Assembly (NCBI RefSeq): GCF_016924655.1
Contig: NZ_JAFFJU010000001.1
Span: 1,054,001 to 1,118,000, forward strand
DNA from: Sphingomonas arenae
GTDB taxonomy: Bacteria; Pseudomonadota; Alphaproteobacteria; Sphingomonadales; Sphingomonadaceae
DNA: 64,000 bases
Reading direction: 5' to 3'
Below the pieces are notes generated by a model. That model was not told the origin of the DNA. It saw nothing but the letters and a program-made list of their open reading frames with translations, and did not search any database. How positions within the stretch are numbered: position 1 is the stretch's first letter; each line of letters begins with the position of its first letter. The position numbers and the translations under genes are program-made. This document shows positions 26,691-35,724 of this stretch, one piece after another.

Positions 26691-27110
26691 ATGGCCCGCG
26701 TCCTGATTGCCGAGGCGCGCTTCTACGCGCACCTCAACGACATGCTGCTCGACGGCGCGCGCAAGGCGCTGGAGGCGGCTGGCCATACCCACGAGACGAT
26801 TACCGTGCCGGGCGCGCTGGAGCTGCCCGGGGCCATCGCCCTCGCGTCCGACGGCGGCGAGTTCGATGCCTATGTCGCGCTCGGCGTGGTGATCCGCGGC
26901 GAGACCTTCCACTTCGAGATCGTGGCCGGAGAGAGCGCCCGCGGGATCATGGCGCTGACCATGGACGGCCTGCCGGTCGGCAACGGCATCCTCACTGTCG
27001 AGAACGAACAGCAGGCGATCGTTCGCGCTGATCCTGCTCAAGGCGACAAGGGCGGGGACGCAGCACGGGCGGCCCTCGCCCTGCTGGGTGTGCAAGAACG
27101 CTTCGCCTAG
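26691..27110 (+). CDS. ribH: 6,7-dimethyl-8-ribityllumazine synthase
   Basis: A 139-residue lumazine synthase joining the RibB and RibD products. Blocks [28 protein letters not shown] (the catalytic His region) and [13 protein letters not shown] are typical. It starts 4 bases after ribB, completing ribD-ribE-ribB-ribH. nusB, which often follows, is absent; instead the 3' end overlaps a convergent SOUL-family gene by 4 bases. Confidence 0.95.
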   Translation: MARVLIAEARFYAHLNDMLLDGARKALEAAGHTHETITVPGALELPGAIALASDGGEFDAYVALGVVIRGETFHFEIVAGESARGIMALTMDGLPVGNGILTVENEQQAIVRADPAQGDKGGDAARAALALLGVQERFA

Positions 27111-27730
27111 GTCAGCGGCAGCAGCACTTCGACCCGGCGCAGCGGCGGCGGGATCATTGGCGAGTTGTAGAAGGCATATTCGGGCTCCGCATGGAGAGCC
27201 TTCTCACCGTGCCGGCTCAACCAGCCCCGCAGAGCATCCTCATGAGCGGCCAGGCGATCATCGTTGGCCGTGCCCGAGAACCGCGCCACGCCAACCCGGC
27301 GGGCCGGAATCTCGACTAGGGCTACACCCTCCGGCGGATGCGGAAGTTCCTCATCCTGCGGCAGGGTGAGGCGCACCCGCCAGCCGCCCTCGCCCAGATC
27401 GTCGTCGAAGGTCGGCGGATCGCTCGCCATCGGGTTGCCTGAGTCCTGGAACACCGGCACCCACATCGGCAGTTTCCCGCCAGGCCGCGACTCGGCGGTC
27501 AGGTAGTCCGACAGAATTCGATAGCCCTCGTTCAATGCGTCCTTGCGGGGCCCCTGCACGACCGTCTCCGCGACCCGAGTCGCCGGATAGGAGCGGATCT
27601 CGAACTCGCGCTCGCTTGCCAGCACGCGATAGTCCGGTTCCGGTGTCGCCTTCTCCCGCAGGATGTAGGCGATCCCCAGCCCCACCAGCAGCCCGCCGGC
27701 CGCCGCGCCCCATGCCACGTCCTTGCGCAT
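27107..27730 (-). CDS. SOUL family heme-binding-like protein
   Basis: A 207-residue protein with an N-terminal membrane anchor or signal (about residues 6-23, [18 protein letters not shown]) and a SOUL/HBP-type domain. The front strand is [25 protein letters not shown] and the end has [22 protein letters not shown], typical of the family. Family members bind heme or porphyrin or are stress-associated, but bacterial functions are not established. It is convergent with ribH (4-base overlap) and lies downstream of the ene-reductase gene on the same strand. Confidence 0.85.
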   Translation of the reverse strand: MRKDVAWGAAAGGLLVGLGIAYILREKATPEPDYRVLASEREFEIRSYPATRVAETVVQGPRKDALNEGYRILSDYLTAESRPGGKLPMWVPVFQDSGNPMASDPPTFDDDLGEGGWRVRLTLPQDEELPHPPEGVALVEIPARRVGVARFSGTANDDRLAAHEDALRGWLSRHGEKALHAEPEYAFYNSPMIPPPLRRVEVLLPLT

Positions 27731-27763
27731 CGTCCCTCCTCCTTGGCTGAGGAATGTAATGGC

Positions 27764-28852
27764 TCAGGCGGCGGCCTGTTCCTGCCAACGCGGATAGTCG
27801 GTGTAGCCTTCGGCCCCCTGCGTGTAGAAGGTCTTCACGTCGGGCTCGTTCAGCGGCGCGCCCCTGCGGAAGCGCTCTACCAGGTCCGGGTTGGCCAGGA
27901 ACGGCCGGCCAAAGGCGATCGCATCGGCGACGCCCTCCGCCAGTCGCTGCTCCGCGGTATCGTGGACGTAATCGCTGTTGAGCGCGAGCACGCCATGGAA
28001 AACCTTGCGAATATACGGGCTGACCGGCTCGTCATCGGAGGGCAGGAAGCTCGACTGGGTGCCAGGCTCCCGCATCTCCAGGCTCGCAATGCCGTGGCGC
28101 TGCAATTCGGCCGCGGCCGCGGTGAACAGCGCGCGCGGGTCGCTGTCGTCCACGCCCTGCACGGCGCCGTTCGGCGACAGTCGCACGTGGGTCCGGTCGG
28201 CCCCGACCTCCGCAACCAGGGTGCCGACCACCTCGCTCATCAGCCGGATCCGATTGGCGATCGAGCCGCCGTAGTCGTCGTCCCGCAGGTTGGAGCCATC
28301 GCGCAGAAACTGATCGATCAGGTAGCCATTCGCTCCATGAAGCTGCACGCCATCGAACCCAGCCGCGATGGCATTTCGAGCGGCGCGGGCATAGTCGCCG
28401 GTGATCCGGCGGATGTCGTCCAGAGTGGCCGCCCGCGCCTCGACATAGGGCTTCTTGCCCTCGTAGGTGTGTGCCTTGTGGGGCGCCGTCGTGGCCGAGG
28501 CGCTGACCGGTTGGCCGCCGCCGAGGTCCGGATGCACCAGCCGGCCCATGTGCCAGAGTTGCGCGATGATCCGCCCTCCAGCCCGGTGAACAGCCTCGGT
28601 CACCGGCTTCCAGCCGTCCACCTGCGCCTGGGTCCACAGCCCGGGCGCATAAGGCCAGCCAAGGCCTTCCCGGCTGATGCCGGTCGCTTCGGAGATGATC
28701 AGGCCGGCATCCGCCCGCTGGGCATAATATTCCGCCATGATCGGGGTAGGGACCGCTTCTCGGGTCGCGCGGCCGCGGGTCAGCGGGGCCATCCAGATGC
28801 GGTTCTTGAGGGTCAGGTTTCCAACGGTGATGGGGTCGAACAGCTTGGTCAT
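27764..28852 (-). CDS. Old Yellow Enzyme family ene-reductase (NemA-like)
   Basis: A 362-residue FMN-dependent alkene reductase. The start LFDPITVGNLTLKNRIWMAPLTR is the family hallmark. The active-site strand reads GVQLHGANGYLIDQFL, with the His-x-x-Asn pair that binds electron-withdrawing groups; ADAIAFGRPFLANPDL near the end binds FMN phosphate. It reduces activated C=C bonds or nitro compounds using NAD(P)H. Probably in a transcript with the SOUL gene (33 bases apart). The physiological substrate is unknown. Confidence 0.93.
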   Translation of the reverse strand: MTKLFDPITVGNLTLKNRIWMAPLTRGRATREAVPTPIMAEYYAQRADAGLIISEATGISREGLGWPYAPGLWTQAQVDGWKPVTEAVHRAGGRIIAQLWHMGRLVHPDLGGGQPVSASATTAPHKAHTYEGKKPYVEARAATLDDIRRITGDYARAARNAIAAGFDGVQLHGANGYLIDQFLRDGSNLRDDDYGGSIANRIRLMSEVVGTLVAEVGADRTHVRLSPNGAVQGVDDSDPRALFTAAAAELQRHGIASLEMREPGTQSSFLPSDDEPVSPYIRKVFHGVLALNSDYVHDTAEQRLAEGVADAIAFGRPFLANPDLVERFRRGAPLNEPDVKTFYTQGAEGYTDYPRWQEQAAA

Positions 28853-28899
28853 GCTCGTTCAGATGGAGCTTTCCACCCGAGCCCGCTAGTCACCCGGAT

Positions 28900-29802
28900 G
28901 TGACCGCGTCCATTTCCCGTGTTCCCGCCAGACCGTCCGCGCTGGGCAGGGGCTTCATCGCCCTGCTGATCGGCAACGCCGCGCTGGCGTTCGGTCCCTG
29001 GCTGGTGCGCTGGGCGGACGTGGGACCCGCGGCCGCAGGGTTCTGGCGGCTGGCCATCGCCGTCCCGTTCCTGTTCCTTCTCGCCCGCAGTGCGGGGCAG
29101 CCGGCTCACTGGCCCGGAAAAGCGCTCGGTCTGATCGTGGCGGTGGCCGCATTCTTCTTCGCCGCGGACCTCGTCGCTTGGCACGCAGGGATTGAGCTCA
29201 CGAAGCTTGGCAACGCGACCCTGTTCGCGAACATGTCCAGCTTCGCCTTCGCTGCCTGGGGCCTGTGGCTGGCGCGGCGCTGGCCGACCCGGCTCCAGTC
29301 GGCGGCACTGCTGCTCGCTGCGCTGGGCTCGGCCCTGCTGATGGCCGGGAGCGCCGAGCTGAGCGCCCGCCACCTGCGAGGCGACCTGCTCGCCCTGTTC
29401 GCGGGCCTGCTCTACACCGGCTACCTGATAGGAATCGAGCGTGCCCGCGGACAGCTGCAGCCTCTCCCGACCGTCGTCCTGGCCACCGCCTTCGGAGCCG
29501 TGATGCTGCTGCCGTTCGCGCTGATCACCGGGGAACGGATCCTGCCCGAAAGCTGGACTCCACTTGTGGTCCTTGCCTTGAGCAGCCAGGTGATTGGACA
29601 GGGCTGCCTGGTTTATGCGTTGGGGGTCGTGCCGCCGCTGGTCGTCGGGCTCGCGCTGCTGACCCAGCCTGCCATCTCCGCCTTCATGGGCTGGATCGTC
29701 TATGGGGAAACCCTGACCGTGCTCGACTGGGTTGGCGCCGCGGCAATCGCGATTGCGCTGGTCTTGGTGCGCTTGCGCGGCGGGGCGGAAACGACCACCT
29801 AG
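28900..29802 (+). CDS. EamA/DMT-family transporter
   Basis: A 300-residue protein with ten predicted transmembrane helices forming two EamA repeats. Ends such as WLVRWADVGPAAAGFWRL in the first half and GLALLTQPAISAFMGWIVYGE in the second are typical of drug/metabolite transporters. The start is a GTG at 28900 without a strong ribosome-binding site. It is divergent from the ene-reductase gene. Substrate not predictable. Confidence 0.88.
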   Translation: MTASISRVPARPSALGRGFIALLIGNAALAFGPWLVRWADVGPAAAGFWRLAIAVPFLFLLARSAGQPAHWPGKALGLIVAVAAFFFAADLVAWHAGIELTKLGNATLFANMSSFAFAAWGLWLARRWPTRLQSAALLLAALGSALLMAGSAELSARHLRGDLLALFAGLLYTGYLIGIERARGQLQPLPTVVLATAFGAVMLLPFALITGERILPESWTPLVVLALSSQVIGQGCLVYALGVVPPLVVGLALLTQPAISAFMGWIVYGETLTVLDWVGAAAIAIALVLVRLRGGAETTT

Positions 29803-29807
29803 CGGTC

Positions 29808-30464
29808 ATGGACGACTCCCCCAGCCCGCTCGAGCAGATCCGGCAGCGCCTGGCCCTCGCGGTTGGTGAGAATGCGGTGTTCGACGGGTGGACGCCCGCT
29901 GCAGTCGATGCGGCGGCCGATGCAATGGGCATCGACCGCGCCCAGGCCCGTCTGGCCATGCCGAAGGAGGCTGCGAGGCTGATCGACGTCTACATCGCAG
30001 GCGTCGACCGGGCGATGGCGGCGGAGTTCCCGGCCGAGCGGCTTGCGGCCATGAAGATCCGCGCCCGCATCCGCGACATGCTTTGGGCGCGCTTCCGCAT
30101 CATGGAGCCGGCGAAGGAAGCCGTCCGCCGGGCTCTTGCGACCCTTGCGATGCCGCAGAACGTGGCGCTCGGCACGCGGCTCGGCTGGCGCACCGCCGAC
30201 GTCATCTGGCGCCTGGCCGGGGACACCGCCACGGACTACAACCACTACACCAAGCGGCTGACCCTGTCGGGTGTGTACGGTTCGACCCTGCTCGCGTGGA
30301 TGGGTGACGAGAGCGAAGGCAGCGCCGCCACGGCCGCCTTTCTCGACCGACGGATCGACAATGTGATGGCATTCGAGAAGTGGAAGGCCGGTTGGCGGGC
30401 GGGCTCGATTAATCGCCCGAGCCTCGCCCGTTTCCTCGGCCGACTGCGCTATCCGCCGCACTAG
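29808..30464 (+). CDS. COQ9 family protein
   Basis: A 218-residue COQ9 homologue, a lipid-binding helper of ubiquinone biosynthesis that presents intermediates to the hydroxylase COQ7. The helical N-terminus resembles the TetR fold, and the conserved end block holds WRLAGDTATDYNHYTKR and VMAFEKWK. The start is the ATG at 29808; the frame open upstream is a shadow of the transporter gene. It lies 5 bases after the EamA gene, so the two are probably co-transcribed though not evidently related. Confidence 0.88.
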   Translation: MDDSPSPLEQIRQRLALAVGENAVFDGWTPAAVDAAADAMGIDRAQARLAMPKEAARLIDVYIAGVDRAMAAEFPAERLAAMKIRARIRDMLWARFRIMEPAKEAVRRALATLAMPQNVALGTRLGWRTADVIWRLAGDTATDYNHYTKRLTLSGVYGSTLLAWMGDESEGSAATAAFLDRRIDNVMAFEKWKAGWRAGSINRPSLARFLGRLRYPPH

Positions 30465-30503
30465 GTAGATTCCCGGATCGGACGGCACTGGATTTGCCGC
30501 GTC

Positions 30504-30522
30504 GATATTGATAATCAGTCGC
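30504..30522 (+). promoter_or_regulatory. Fur-box-like operator immediately upstream of feoA
   Basis: GATATTGATAATCAGTCGC matches the classical 19-base Fur consensus (GATAATGATAATCATTATC) at 15 of 19 positions. It ends one base before the feoA ATG, so binding of an iron regulator would cover the start of transcription and translation. This fits iron-repressed ferrous iron uptake. Confidence 0.65.
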
Positions 30523-30523
30523 A

Positions 30524-30796
30524 ATGACGGTTGCGGCGCCCTTCAGCCAGTTTCAGCTTTCCCTCGACGAGCTCGCGGTCGGCAGTCGCGGTCGGATCGC
30601 GGCGGTGGAGTGGCATCTGCTCGACGAGGGCGAGGTCTGCCGTCTCAAGCACTTCGGGTTCGACGAGGGTGTTACGGTGGAACCGTTGCACCTTGGTCCC
30701 TTCGGACGCGATCCCCTGGCGGTCCGCGTTGGCCGGATGACGGTTGCGATTCGGCGCAACCATGCCCGGGCCATCCGCGTCGCTCCTTCTTTCTGA
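30524..30796 (+). CDS. feoA: Ferrous iron transport protein A
   Basis: A 90-residue SH3-like FeoA. The core begins LSLDELAVGSRGRIAAVEW and includes LKHFGFDEGVTVE and PLAVRVGRMTVAIRR. It assists FeoB, probably at its cytoplasmic face. The ATG directly follows the Fur-like box with no ribosome-binding site and no alternative start before the conserved core, so the message may be leaderless. feoB follows after 16 bases. Confidence 0.93.
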   Translation: MTVAAPFSQFQLSLDELAVGSRGRIAAVEWHLLDEGEVCRLKHFGFDEGVTVEPLHLGPFGRDPLAVRVGRMTVAIRRNHARAIRVAPSF

Positions 30797-30812
30797 TCCG
30801 CAAGGCCAGGCC

Positions 30813-32654
30813 ATGAACCCGGCACCTCTGATCGCGGTCGTCGGCAACCCCAATGCCGGCAAGAGCGCACTCTTCAACGCGTTGACGGGCGCCCGGCAAA
30901 AGGTCGGCAACTATCCGGGCGTGACCGTGGAGCGGAAAAGCGGGCGCACGGTATTGCCGGACGGCCGTCCGGTGGAGCTGGTGGACTTGCCGGGAGCCTA
31001 TGGACTGGATCCTTCCAGCCCTGACGAGGCGGTCACCCGGAATGTGCTGCTCGGAACCTTCGCGGGCGAGCGCCGGCCGGACGCGCTGCTGGTCGTCGTC
31101 GATGCCTCGAATCTCGACAATCACCTGCGGTTCGCGCTTCAGCTCATCGGCCTTGGCCTTCCGACCGTCGTCGCCCTGAACATGATCGACATGGCCCGCC
31201 GGGACGGACTGGACCTCAGTGCCGAACGGCTTTCGTCGCTACTCGGCGTGCCGGTCATCGAAACCATCGCCGTTCGCCGGAAGGGGACGGACGAACTCCG
31301 CGGCGCGCTGGAACAGGTGCTTGCCCAGCCGACGCGCTCCACCGCCCTAGCACAAGACCCCCAGCTTTTGCAGCGAGAGGCCCGGCGGATATCGGAGGCG
31401 GCGACCGTCAGCGAAACGCCCGTTCGCCGCTGGACCCACCGGCTCGACCGCGTGCTGCTGCATCCCGTTGCCGGACCCCTCATCCTGGGGCTCGTCATGT
31501 TCACCATGTTCCAGGCGGTGTTCGCCTGGTCCGAAGCGCCGATCGGGTGGATCGAGAGCGGGATGGCGGCGCTCGGCGAAGCGATTGCGGCCTCACTACC
31601 GGAAGGACTGTTCCGCTCGCTGATCGTGGATGGACTCATCGGCGGCGTCGGAGCCGTCGTGGTCTTTCTTCCGCAGATCCTGATCCTGTTTTTCTTCATC
31701 CTCCTGCTGGAGGGCACGGGCTACATGGTCCGGGCCGCCTTCCTCATGGACCGGCTGATGAGCCGCGCGGGCCTGTCTGGGCGCGCTTTCATTCCGCTGC
31801 TGTCCAGCTTCGCCTGCGCCGTGCCCGGCATCATGGCGACCCGCACCATCGACAATGAGAAGGATCGCCTGACCACCATCCTGGTAGCGCCGCTGATGAC
31901 CTGTTCGGCGCGGCTGCCGGTCTACACTTTGATCATCGCCGCCTTCATCCCGGATCGGACCCTGGGGCCGGGGATCGGGCTGCAAGGTCTAGTCATGTTC
32001 GGGCTCTACATCGCCGGCATCGGTGGGGCTCTGATCGCGGCCTTGCTCTTGCGCAAGACGGTGGCGCGGGGCGGCAAGAGCTTCTTCATGATGGAACTGC
32101 CCAAGTACCAGATGCCGGCGCTCAAGGACGTGGCAATCGGCCTGTGGCAGCGCGCGCTGATCTTTCTCAAGCGCGCGGGCGGGATCATCCTTGTGACGAC
32201 CGTGGTCCTTTGGGCACTCGCCAGCTTCCCGCAGGCGAAACCGGGCGAACAGCAGAGCGAAGTTTCGCTCGCCGGCCGGATCGCCAGCGGCATCGAGGTC
32301 CTGGTGAAGCCGATCGGCTTCAATCACGACATTGCGCTTGCACTGATCCCTGCCATGGCCGCGCGGGAAGTGGCGGTCAGCGCGATCGCCACCGTCTACG
32401 CCATCGACCAGAGCGACGAGGAGCAGATGGCGCAGAGCCTCGAGGAACGGCTCGCCGGCAACTGGCCGCTGCCGACCGCGCTCGCCTTCCTCGCCTGGTT
32501 CGTGTTCGCCCCCCAGTGCATCTCCACCATCGCTATCACCCGGCGCGAGACCAACGGCTGGAAATGGCCCGCGTTCATGGTTGGCTATCTGTTTGCGCTG
32601 GCCTACGCCGCCGCCGGAATCACCTACTGGACGGCGGTGGCGCTCGGCCTATAG
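30813..32654 (+). CDS. feoB: Ferrous iron transporter FeoB
   Basis: A 613-residue inner-membrane Fe(II) transporter with an N-terminal G protein. G1 [16 protein letters not shown]2 PGVTVERK, G3 DLPGAYGL and G4 NMID are present in the first 130 residues. A helical GDI-like spacer is followed by about 8 membrane helices from residue 225, with the Gate motif [17 protein letters not shown]. It is shorter than the 770-residue E. coli protein but within the family range. Start ATG 30813; frame open upstream overlaps feoA. Confidence 0.96.
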   Translation: MNPAPLIAVVGNPNAGKSALFNALTGARQKVGNYPGVTVERKSGRTVLPDGRPVELVDLPGAYGLDPSSPDEAVTRNVLLGTFAGERRPDALLVVVDASNLDNHLRFALQLIGLGLPTVVALNMIDMARRDGLDLSAERLSSLLGVPVIETIAVRRKGTDELRGALEQVLAQPTRSTALAQDPQLLQREARRISEAATVSETPVRRWTHRLDRVLLHPVAGPLILGLVMFTMFQAVFAWSEAPIGWIESGMAALGEAIAASLPEGLFRSLIVDGLIGGVGAVVVFLPQILILFFFILLLEGTGYMVRAAFLMDRLMSRAGLSGRAFIPLLSSFACAVPGIMATRTIDNEKDRLTTILVAPLMTCSARLPVYTLIIAAFIPDRTLGPGIGLQGLVMFGLYIAGIGGALIAALLLRKTVARGGKSFFMMELPKYQMPALKDVAIGLWQRALIFLKRAGGIILVTTVVLWALASFPQAKPGEQQSEVSLAGRIASGIEVLVKPIGFNHDIALALIPAMAAREVAVSAIATVYAIDQSDEEQMAQSLEERLAGNWPLPTALAFLAWFVFAPQCISTIAITRRETNGWKWPAFMVGYLFALAYAAAGITYWTAVALGL

Positions 32655-32683
32655 CTGCTCTCCGAACCACGGAGATTCACGGC

Positions 32684-33199
32684 ATGGCGGGCAGCGTCAA
32701 CAAGGTCATTCTAGTCGGCAATCTGGGCAAGGACCCCGAATCACGCAGCTTCGCCAACGGCGGAAAGGTCGTCAGCTTTACCCTCGCCACGTCAGAGAAC
32801 TGGAAGGACCGCAACTCGGGCGAGCGCAAGGAGAAGACGGAGTGGCACAACGTGTCCATCTTCTCCGAAGGTCTCGCCCGCGTCGCCGAGCAATATCTGC
32901 GCAAGGGCAGCAAGGTCTATCTCGAAGGCCAGCTGGAGACCCGCAAGTGGCAGGACCAGCAGGGCAACGACCGCTACACCACGGATGTGGTGCTGCGGAA
33001 CTTCAACAGCGCGATGGTCCTGCTCGACGGCCGCGGTGAAGGCGGCGGCGGGTCGCGCGGGGGCGGCAGCTTCGGCGGTGGCCGTGAGGATGACGGCGGC
33101 TTCGGTTCCGGTGGCTATGGCGGCGGCAGCCGCGGCGGCCAGTCGCGCCCGCAGCCGGCGGCGTTCGACAACGACCTGGACGACGACGTCCCGTTCTGA
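32684..33199 (+). CDS. ssb: Single-stranded DNA-binding protein
   Basis: A 171-residue SSB with an N-terminal OB fold ([20 protein letters not shown]; then [33 protein letters not shown]). A Gly-rich linker (about 118-158) and the acidic tip DDDVPF follow, which recruits repair and replication partners. The ATG 32684 follows a GGAGATTC site. No uvrA lies next to it, the common partner elsewhere. Confidence 0.97.
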   Translation: MAGSVNKVILVGNLGKDPESRSFANGGKVVSFTLATSENWKDRNSGERKEKTEWHNVSIFSEGLARVAEQYLRKGSKVYLEGQLETRKWQDQQGNDRYTTDVVLRNFNSAMVLLDGRGEGGGGSRGGGSFGGGREDDGGFGSGGYGGGSRGGQSRPQPAAFDNDLDDDVPF

Positions 33200-33210
33200 G
33201 TCTTCAACCG

Positions 33211-33275
33211 CTCACGCTGAGCCTGTCGAAGCGCACCACACAGACACCCTTCGTCGAAACCGGGGCGAGCACGAG
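33211..33275. repeat. Dispersed palindromic repeat (CTGAGCCTGTCGAAG family), partly decayed
   Basis: The left arm (33211-33235) reads CTCACGCTGAGCCTGTCGAAG and is a standard form. The right arm (about 33245-33275) keeps CACCCTTCG and GGGGCGAGC but has diverged in the middle. It separates ssb from the convergent DUF177 gene. A fuller copy is at 49048-49119. Confidence 0.7.
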
Positions 33276-33282
33276 AGCAACC

Positions 33283-33798
33283 TTATTCCCGCGCCAGTCC
33301 CTTGAGCTTCGCCAGTGCCGCGAACGGTCCGGCCTGCTCCTCCGTAAGCACGCCAGCGCTGCGCAGGACCTCGTCGGCATTGGGCGAGCGCGGATAAGGA
33401 TCGAGCGCTAGGCCCAGCGTGTCGGCTAGCGCGGAGCCGAGGTCCACGGCCGCGCCGTCGTGGAACACCACGTCGCAATCCTCGTCGCTCAGTTCCAGTT
33501 CCTCGTCCGCGCCGACCTGCGGCTCGGGCAGGAACAGGATCTCGAACGGCTCGTCGACATGCGCTGGAACGGCTTCTCCGGTGGCGACGCACGACTGGGT
33601 CAGCACCGCCCTGATCCGCCCCGCAGCCCGCACCTTCTCGCCTTCGCGCTCCAGCGCCACGTGCGCGTCGAACCGCTCGAGTCCGTCCAGCCCCAGCCGT
33701 TCGGTGATTGCGGCCCGCTCCGCCTCGTCCGCCGACAGGTCGAGCCGTTGCCCGTCCCGGATCTGGCTGAGGTTCAGCTGATGCGCGAAGTCGCTCAT
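33283..33798 (-). CDS. DUF177 (YceD) family protein
   Basis: A 171-residue YceD-like protein. The front (QLNLSQIRDGQRLDLSADEAERAAI) and the core CVATGEAVPAHVDEPFEILFLPE are family features; the acidic C-terminal half ends DPYPRSPNADEVLRSAGV. DUF177 is widespread, often encoded with rpmF, and linked to 23S rRNA in plants; no rpmF is here. The ATG at 33798 overlaps the preceding gene by four bases. A much longer open frame on this strand is only a GC-rich shadow. Confidence 0.88.
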   Translation of the reverse strand: MSDFAHQLNLSQIRDGQRLDLSADEAERAAITERLGLDGLERFDAHVALEREGEKVRAAGRIRAVLTQSCVATGEAVPAHVDEPFEILFLPEPQVGADEELELSDEDCDVVFHDGAAVDLGSALADTLGLALDPYPRSPNADEVLRSAGVLTEEQAGPFAALAKLKGLARE

Positions 33799-34307
33799 GG
33801 CAGTGCTCCGTGCACCAGCGCCTCGTCCGTCCGGGCCTGCAGCGCTGCCCAGAACGCCCTGAGTTCGCGTTCCACATGGGCGAGCGCCTCGCCGGCAGCC
33901 TCCGTATTGCGGTAGACGCTGCGGCTCACCCCGCCTTCCCAGCTCTCCTCGCCGTCCACGACTCGCCGCCACACACCGACCCGTCCCCCGAGCGCGCCCA
34001 CCAGGCTGCCGACCTTCTTGCCGATGCCCGTGTCGGACACGCCCAACTGCCGGTTCTCGATCTCCATGTCTGCGACAAAGCATTCGGCGAGCCCGACGGA
34101 CGTCCGCCGCGCCAGGTCGCCCCCACGCTCCAGCCGCACGTCGACCAGCGCCAGCAGCGTCGCAAGCACGGAAAACCGCCCTTCCAGCGTATCCGGGACA
34201 GCGCCGGCGAGATACCAGTGCGGCTGCCGCGCCCGAGCGACCACCTGCTCGTACAAGGGCCGGGCAGCGGCCGGTTCGCTTCGGAACAGCCGCATCAGGG
34301 ATCGCAT
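33795..34307 (-). CDS. Ubiquinol-cytochrome c chaperone family protein (Cbp3/UQCC1-like)
   Basis: A 170-residue protein of the family that helps assemble the cytochrome bc1 complex. The blocks RQPHWYLAGAVPDTLEGRFSVLATL near the front and AECFVADMEIENRQLGVSDTGIGKKV in the middle are characteristic. It is coupled to the DUF177 gene by a four-base overlap (a pairing often seen in alphaproteobacteria) and is divergent from bamE. Confidence 0.88.
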   Translation of the reverse strand: MRSLMRLFRSEPAAARPLYEQVVARARQPHWYLAGAVPDTLEGRFSVLATLLALVDVRLERGGDLARRTSVGLAECFVADMEIENRQLGVSDTGIGKKVGSLVGALGGRVGVWRRVVDGEESWEGGVSRSVYRNTEAAGEALAHVERELRAFWAALQARTDEALVHGALP

Positions 34308-34355
34308 CGTTTATCCTCCATTCAGGGGCGGCGGCGCAGGGCAAGCGCCGTGACT

Positions 34356-34384
34356 TGGCACCCGCACCCCTAGCGGATATTGAG
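34356..34384 (+). promoter_or_regulatory. Candidate sigma-70 promoter for bamE
   Basis: TTGGCA (34356-34361) and TATTGA (34379-34384) are 17 bases apart, 48 bases before the bamE ATG. The fit is fair, not exact. Confidence 0.4.
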
Positions 34385-34431
34385 CCGTGGCCCGGGCGGC
34401 GCAAGGGCCTCACAGGAGTGGTTGAAAACTG

Positions 34432-34899
34432 ATGGCTGTTTCGTTTCGTGCCCTTGGCGTCCTGGTTCTGGCAGGAACTGCGCTGACCGCCTGCACCGGC
34501 TACCGCGAAAGCCGCGGATACATCCTCGACCAGGAACTCGCGGCCGCCGTCCAGCCGGGCGTCGACAACAAGGAATCGGTGCAGAAGACGCTCGGCCGAC
34601 CGACGTTCACGGCCCAGTTCGACCCGAACGAATGGTATTATGTGTCGCGCCAGACGAACGCGCTCGCCTTCCGCAAGCCGCGGGTGACGGACCAGACCGT
34701 GCTCCGGGTCCGCTTCGACCAGGCCGGCAACGTGGCCGCCGTGGATCGCACGGGCAAGGAACTGGTCGCGTCCATCGATCCGTACGGCAAGGAAACCCCG
34801 ACCCTCGGACGCCGCAACAGCTTCTTCGAGGAATTCTTCGGCAACATCGGCGTGGTCGGCAGCGGCAACCCGGCCGGACAGACCCGACCGGATCGCTGA
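34432..34899 (+). CDS. bamE: Outer membrane protein assembly factor BamE
   Basis: A 155-residue lipoprotein of the BAM complex that folds beta-barrels into the outer membrane. The lipobox LTAC ends an 18-20-residue signal peptide; after Cys come RGYILDQELAAAVQPGVDNKESVQKTLGRPT and WYYVSRQ, standard SmpA/OmlA blocks. The C-terminus is Asn/Phe-rich. Divergent from the cytochrome chaperone gene; followed by a strong hairpin. Confidence 0.93.
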   Translation: MAVSFRALGVLVLAGTALTACTGYRESRGYILDQELAAAVQPGVDNKESVQKTLGRPTFTAQFDPNEWYYVSRQTNALAFRKPRVTDQTVLRVRFDQAGNVAAVDRTGKELVASIDPYGKETPTLGRRNSFFEEFFGNIGVVGSGNPAGQTRPDR

Positions 34900-34903
34900 T
34901 CCT

Positions 34904-34933
34904 GGCGCGCGGGGCACCAACGCCCCTCGCGCC
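34904..34933 (+). terminator. Terminator-like hairpin after bamE
   Basis: Twelve-base arms GGCGCGCGGGGC (34904-34915) and GCCCCTCGCGCC (34922-34933) pair with one mismatch around ACCAAC. A T-containing tract (ATTTTCCCC) follows about 7 bases later. Confidence 0.65.
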
Positions 34934-34962
34934 GCCTCCCATTTTCCCCTAGCGTCCGGCGC

Positions 34963-35724
34963 ATGACCGCACACCCGGCCGGCATGACCTATGCCGATTA
35001 CCTGCAGCTGGACACTTTGTTGTCCGCGCAGCAGCCCCTGTCGCCGCTGCATGACGAGCTGCTGTTCATCGTCATCCACCAGACCAAGGAATTGTGGCTG
35101 AAGCAGATGCTCCACGAAGTGGGGCTGGCCACGGTCCTGGTCCGGGAAGATCGCTTCGCGCCCGCCTACAAGGCGCTCGCCCGCGTGTCGCGCATCCAGT
35201 CCGTCATGACCTTGAGCTGGGACGTGCTGGCGACGCTGACGCCCGTCGACTACGCCAAGTTCCGCGACGTGCTGGGAACCTCCTCCGGCTTCCAGTCGGC
35301 CCAGTTCCGGGAGCTGGAGTACCGCCTCGGCATCCGCGACCCGCGCTTTCTCGACTATTACGAGGGCGGCTCGGAGGGGCATGAACGCTTGAAGGCGGCG
35401 CTTTCCGAACCCAGCCTGTGGGATGAAGCCAATGCCGCGCTCACCCGCTCCGGTTTTGCCGCGGGCACGCCCGAGGAAATCAAGGACTCGTGGCTGGCCG
35501 TCTACCGAGATGCGGACCGGTGGTTCGAACTCTACCAGCTCGCGGAAAAGCTGGTGGACATCGACGACGCGCTCGCCGGCTGGCGCCACAAGCACGTGCT
35601 GACGGTCGAGCGGATCATCGGCAACAAGACGGGAACGGGCGGCTCGGCCGGCGCACGTTACCTCCATTCCACGCTGACCAAGCGCGCCTTCCCCGAACTG
35701 TGGGATCTCAGGACCGAGCTGTGA
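34963..35724 (+). CDS. kynA: Tryptophan 2,3-dioxygenase
   Basis: A 253-residue heme dioxygenase that opens the indole ring of tryptophan to N-formylkynurenine. The opening TYADYLQLDTLLSAQ, the helix LLFIVIHQTKELWLKQML, and SSGFQSAQFRELEYRLG are canonical; the end RYLHSTLTKRAFPELWDLR completes the family. Coupled to the next gene by a four-base overlap. Kynurenine formamidase (kynB) is not adjacent. Confidence 0.95.
   Translation: MTAHPAGMTYADYLQLDTLLSAQQPLSPLHDELLFIVIHQTKELWLKQMLHEVGLATVLVREDRFAPAYKALARVSRIQSVMTLSWDVLATLTPVDYAKFRDVLGTSSGFQSAQFRELEYRLGIRDPRFLDYYEGGSEGHERLKAALSEPSLWDEANAALTRSGFAAGTPEEIKDSWLAVYRDADRWFELYQLAEKLVDIDDALAGWRHKHVLTVERIIGNKTGTGGSAGARYLHSTLTKRAFPELWDLRTEL

Noticed and set aside
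33283-35667. 794-residue open frame on the minus strand spanning bamE and kynA
   Set aside because: Only its last 171 codons (the DUF177 gene) are coding; the rest is antisense to well-supported genes and is a product of high GC.
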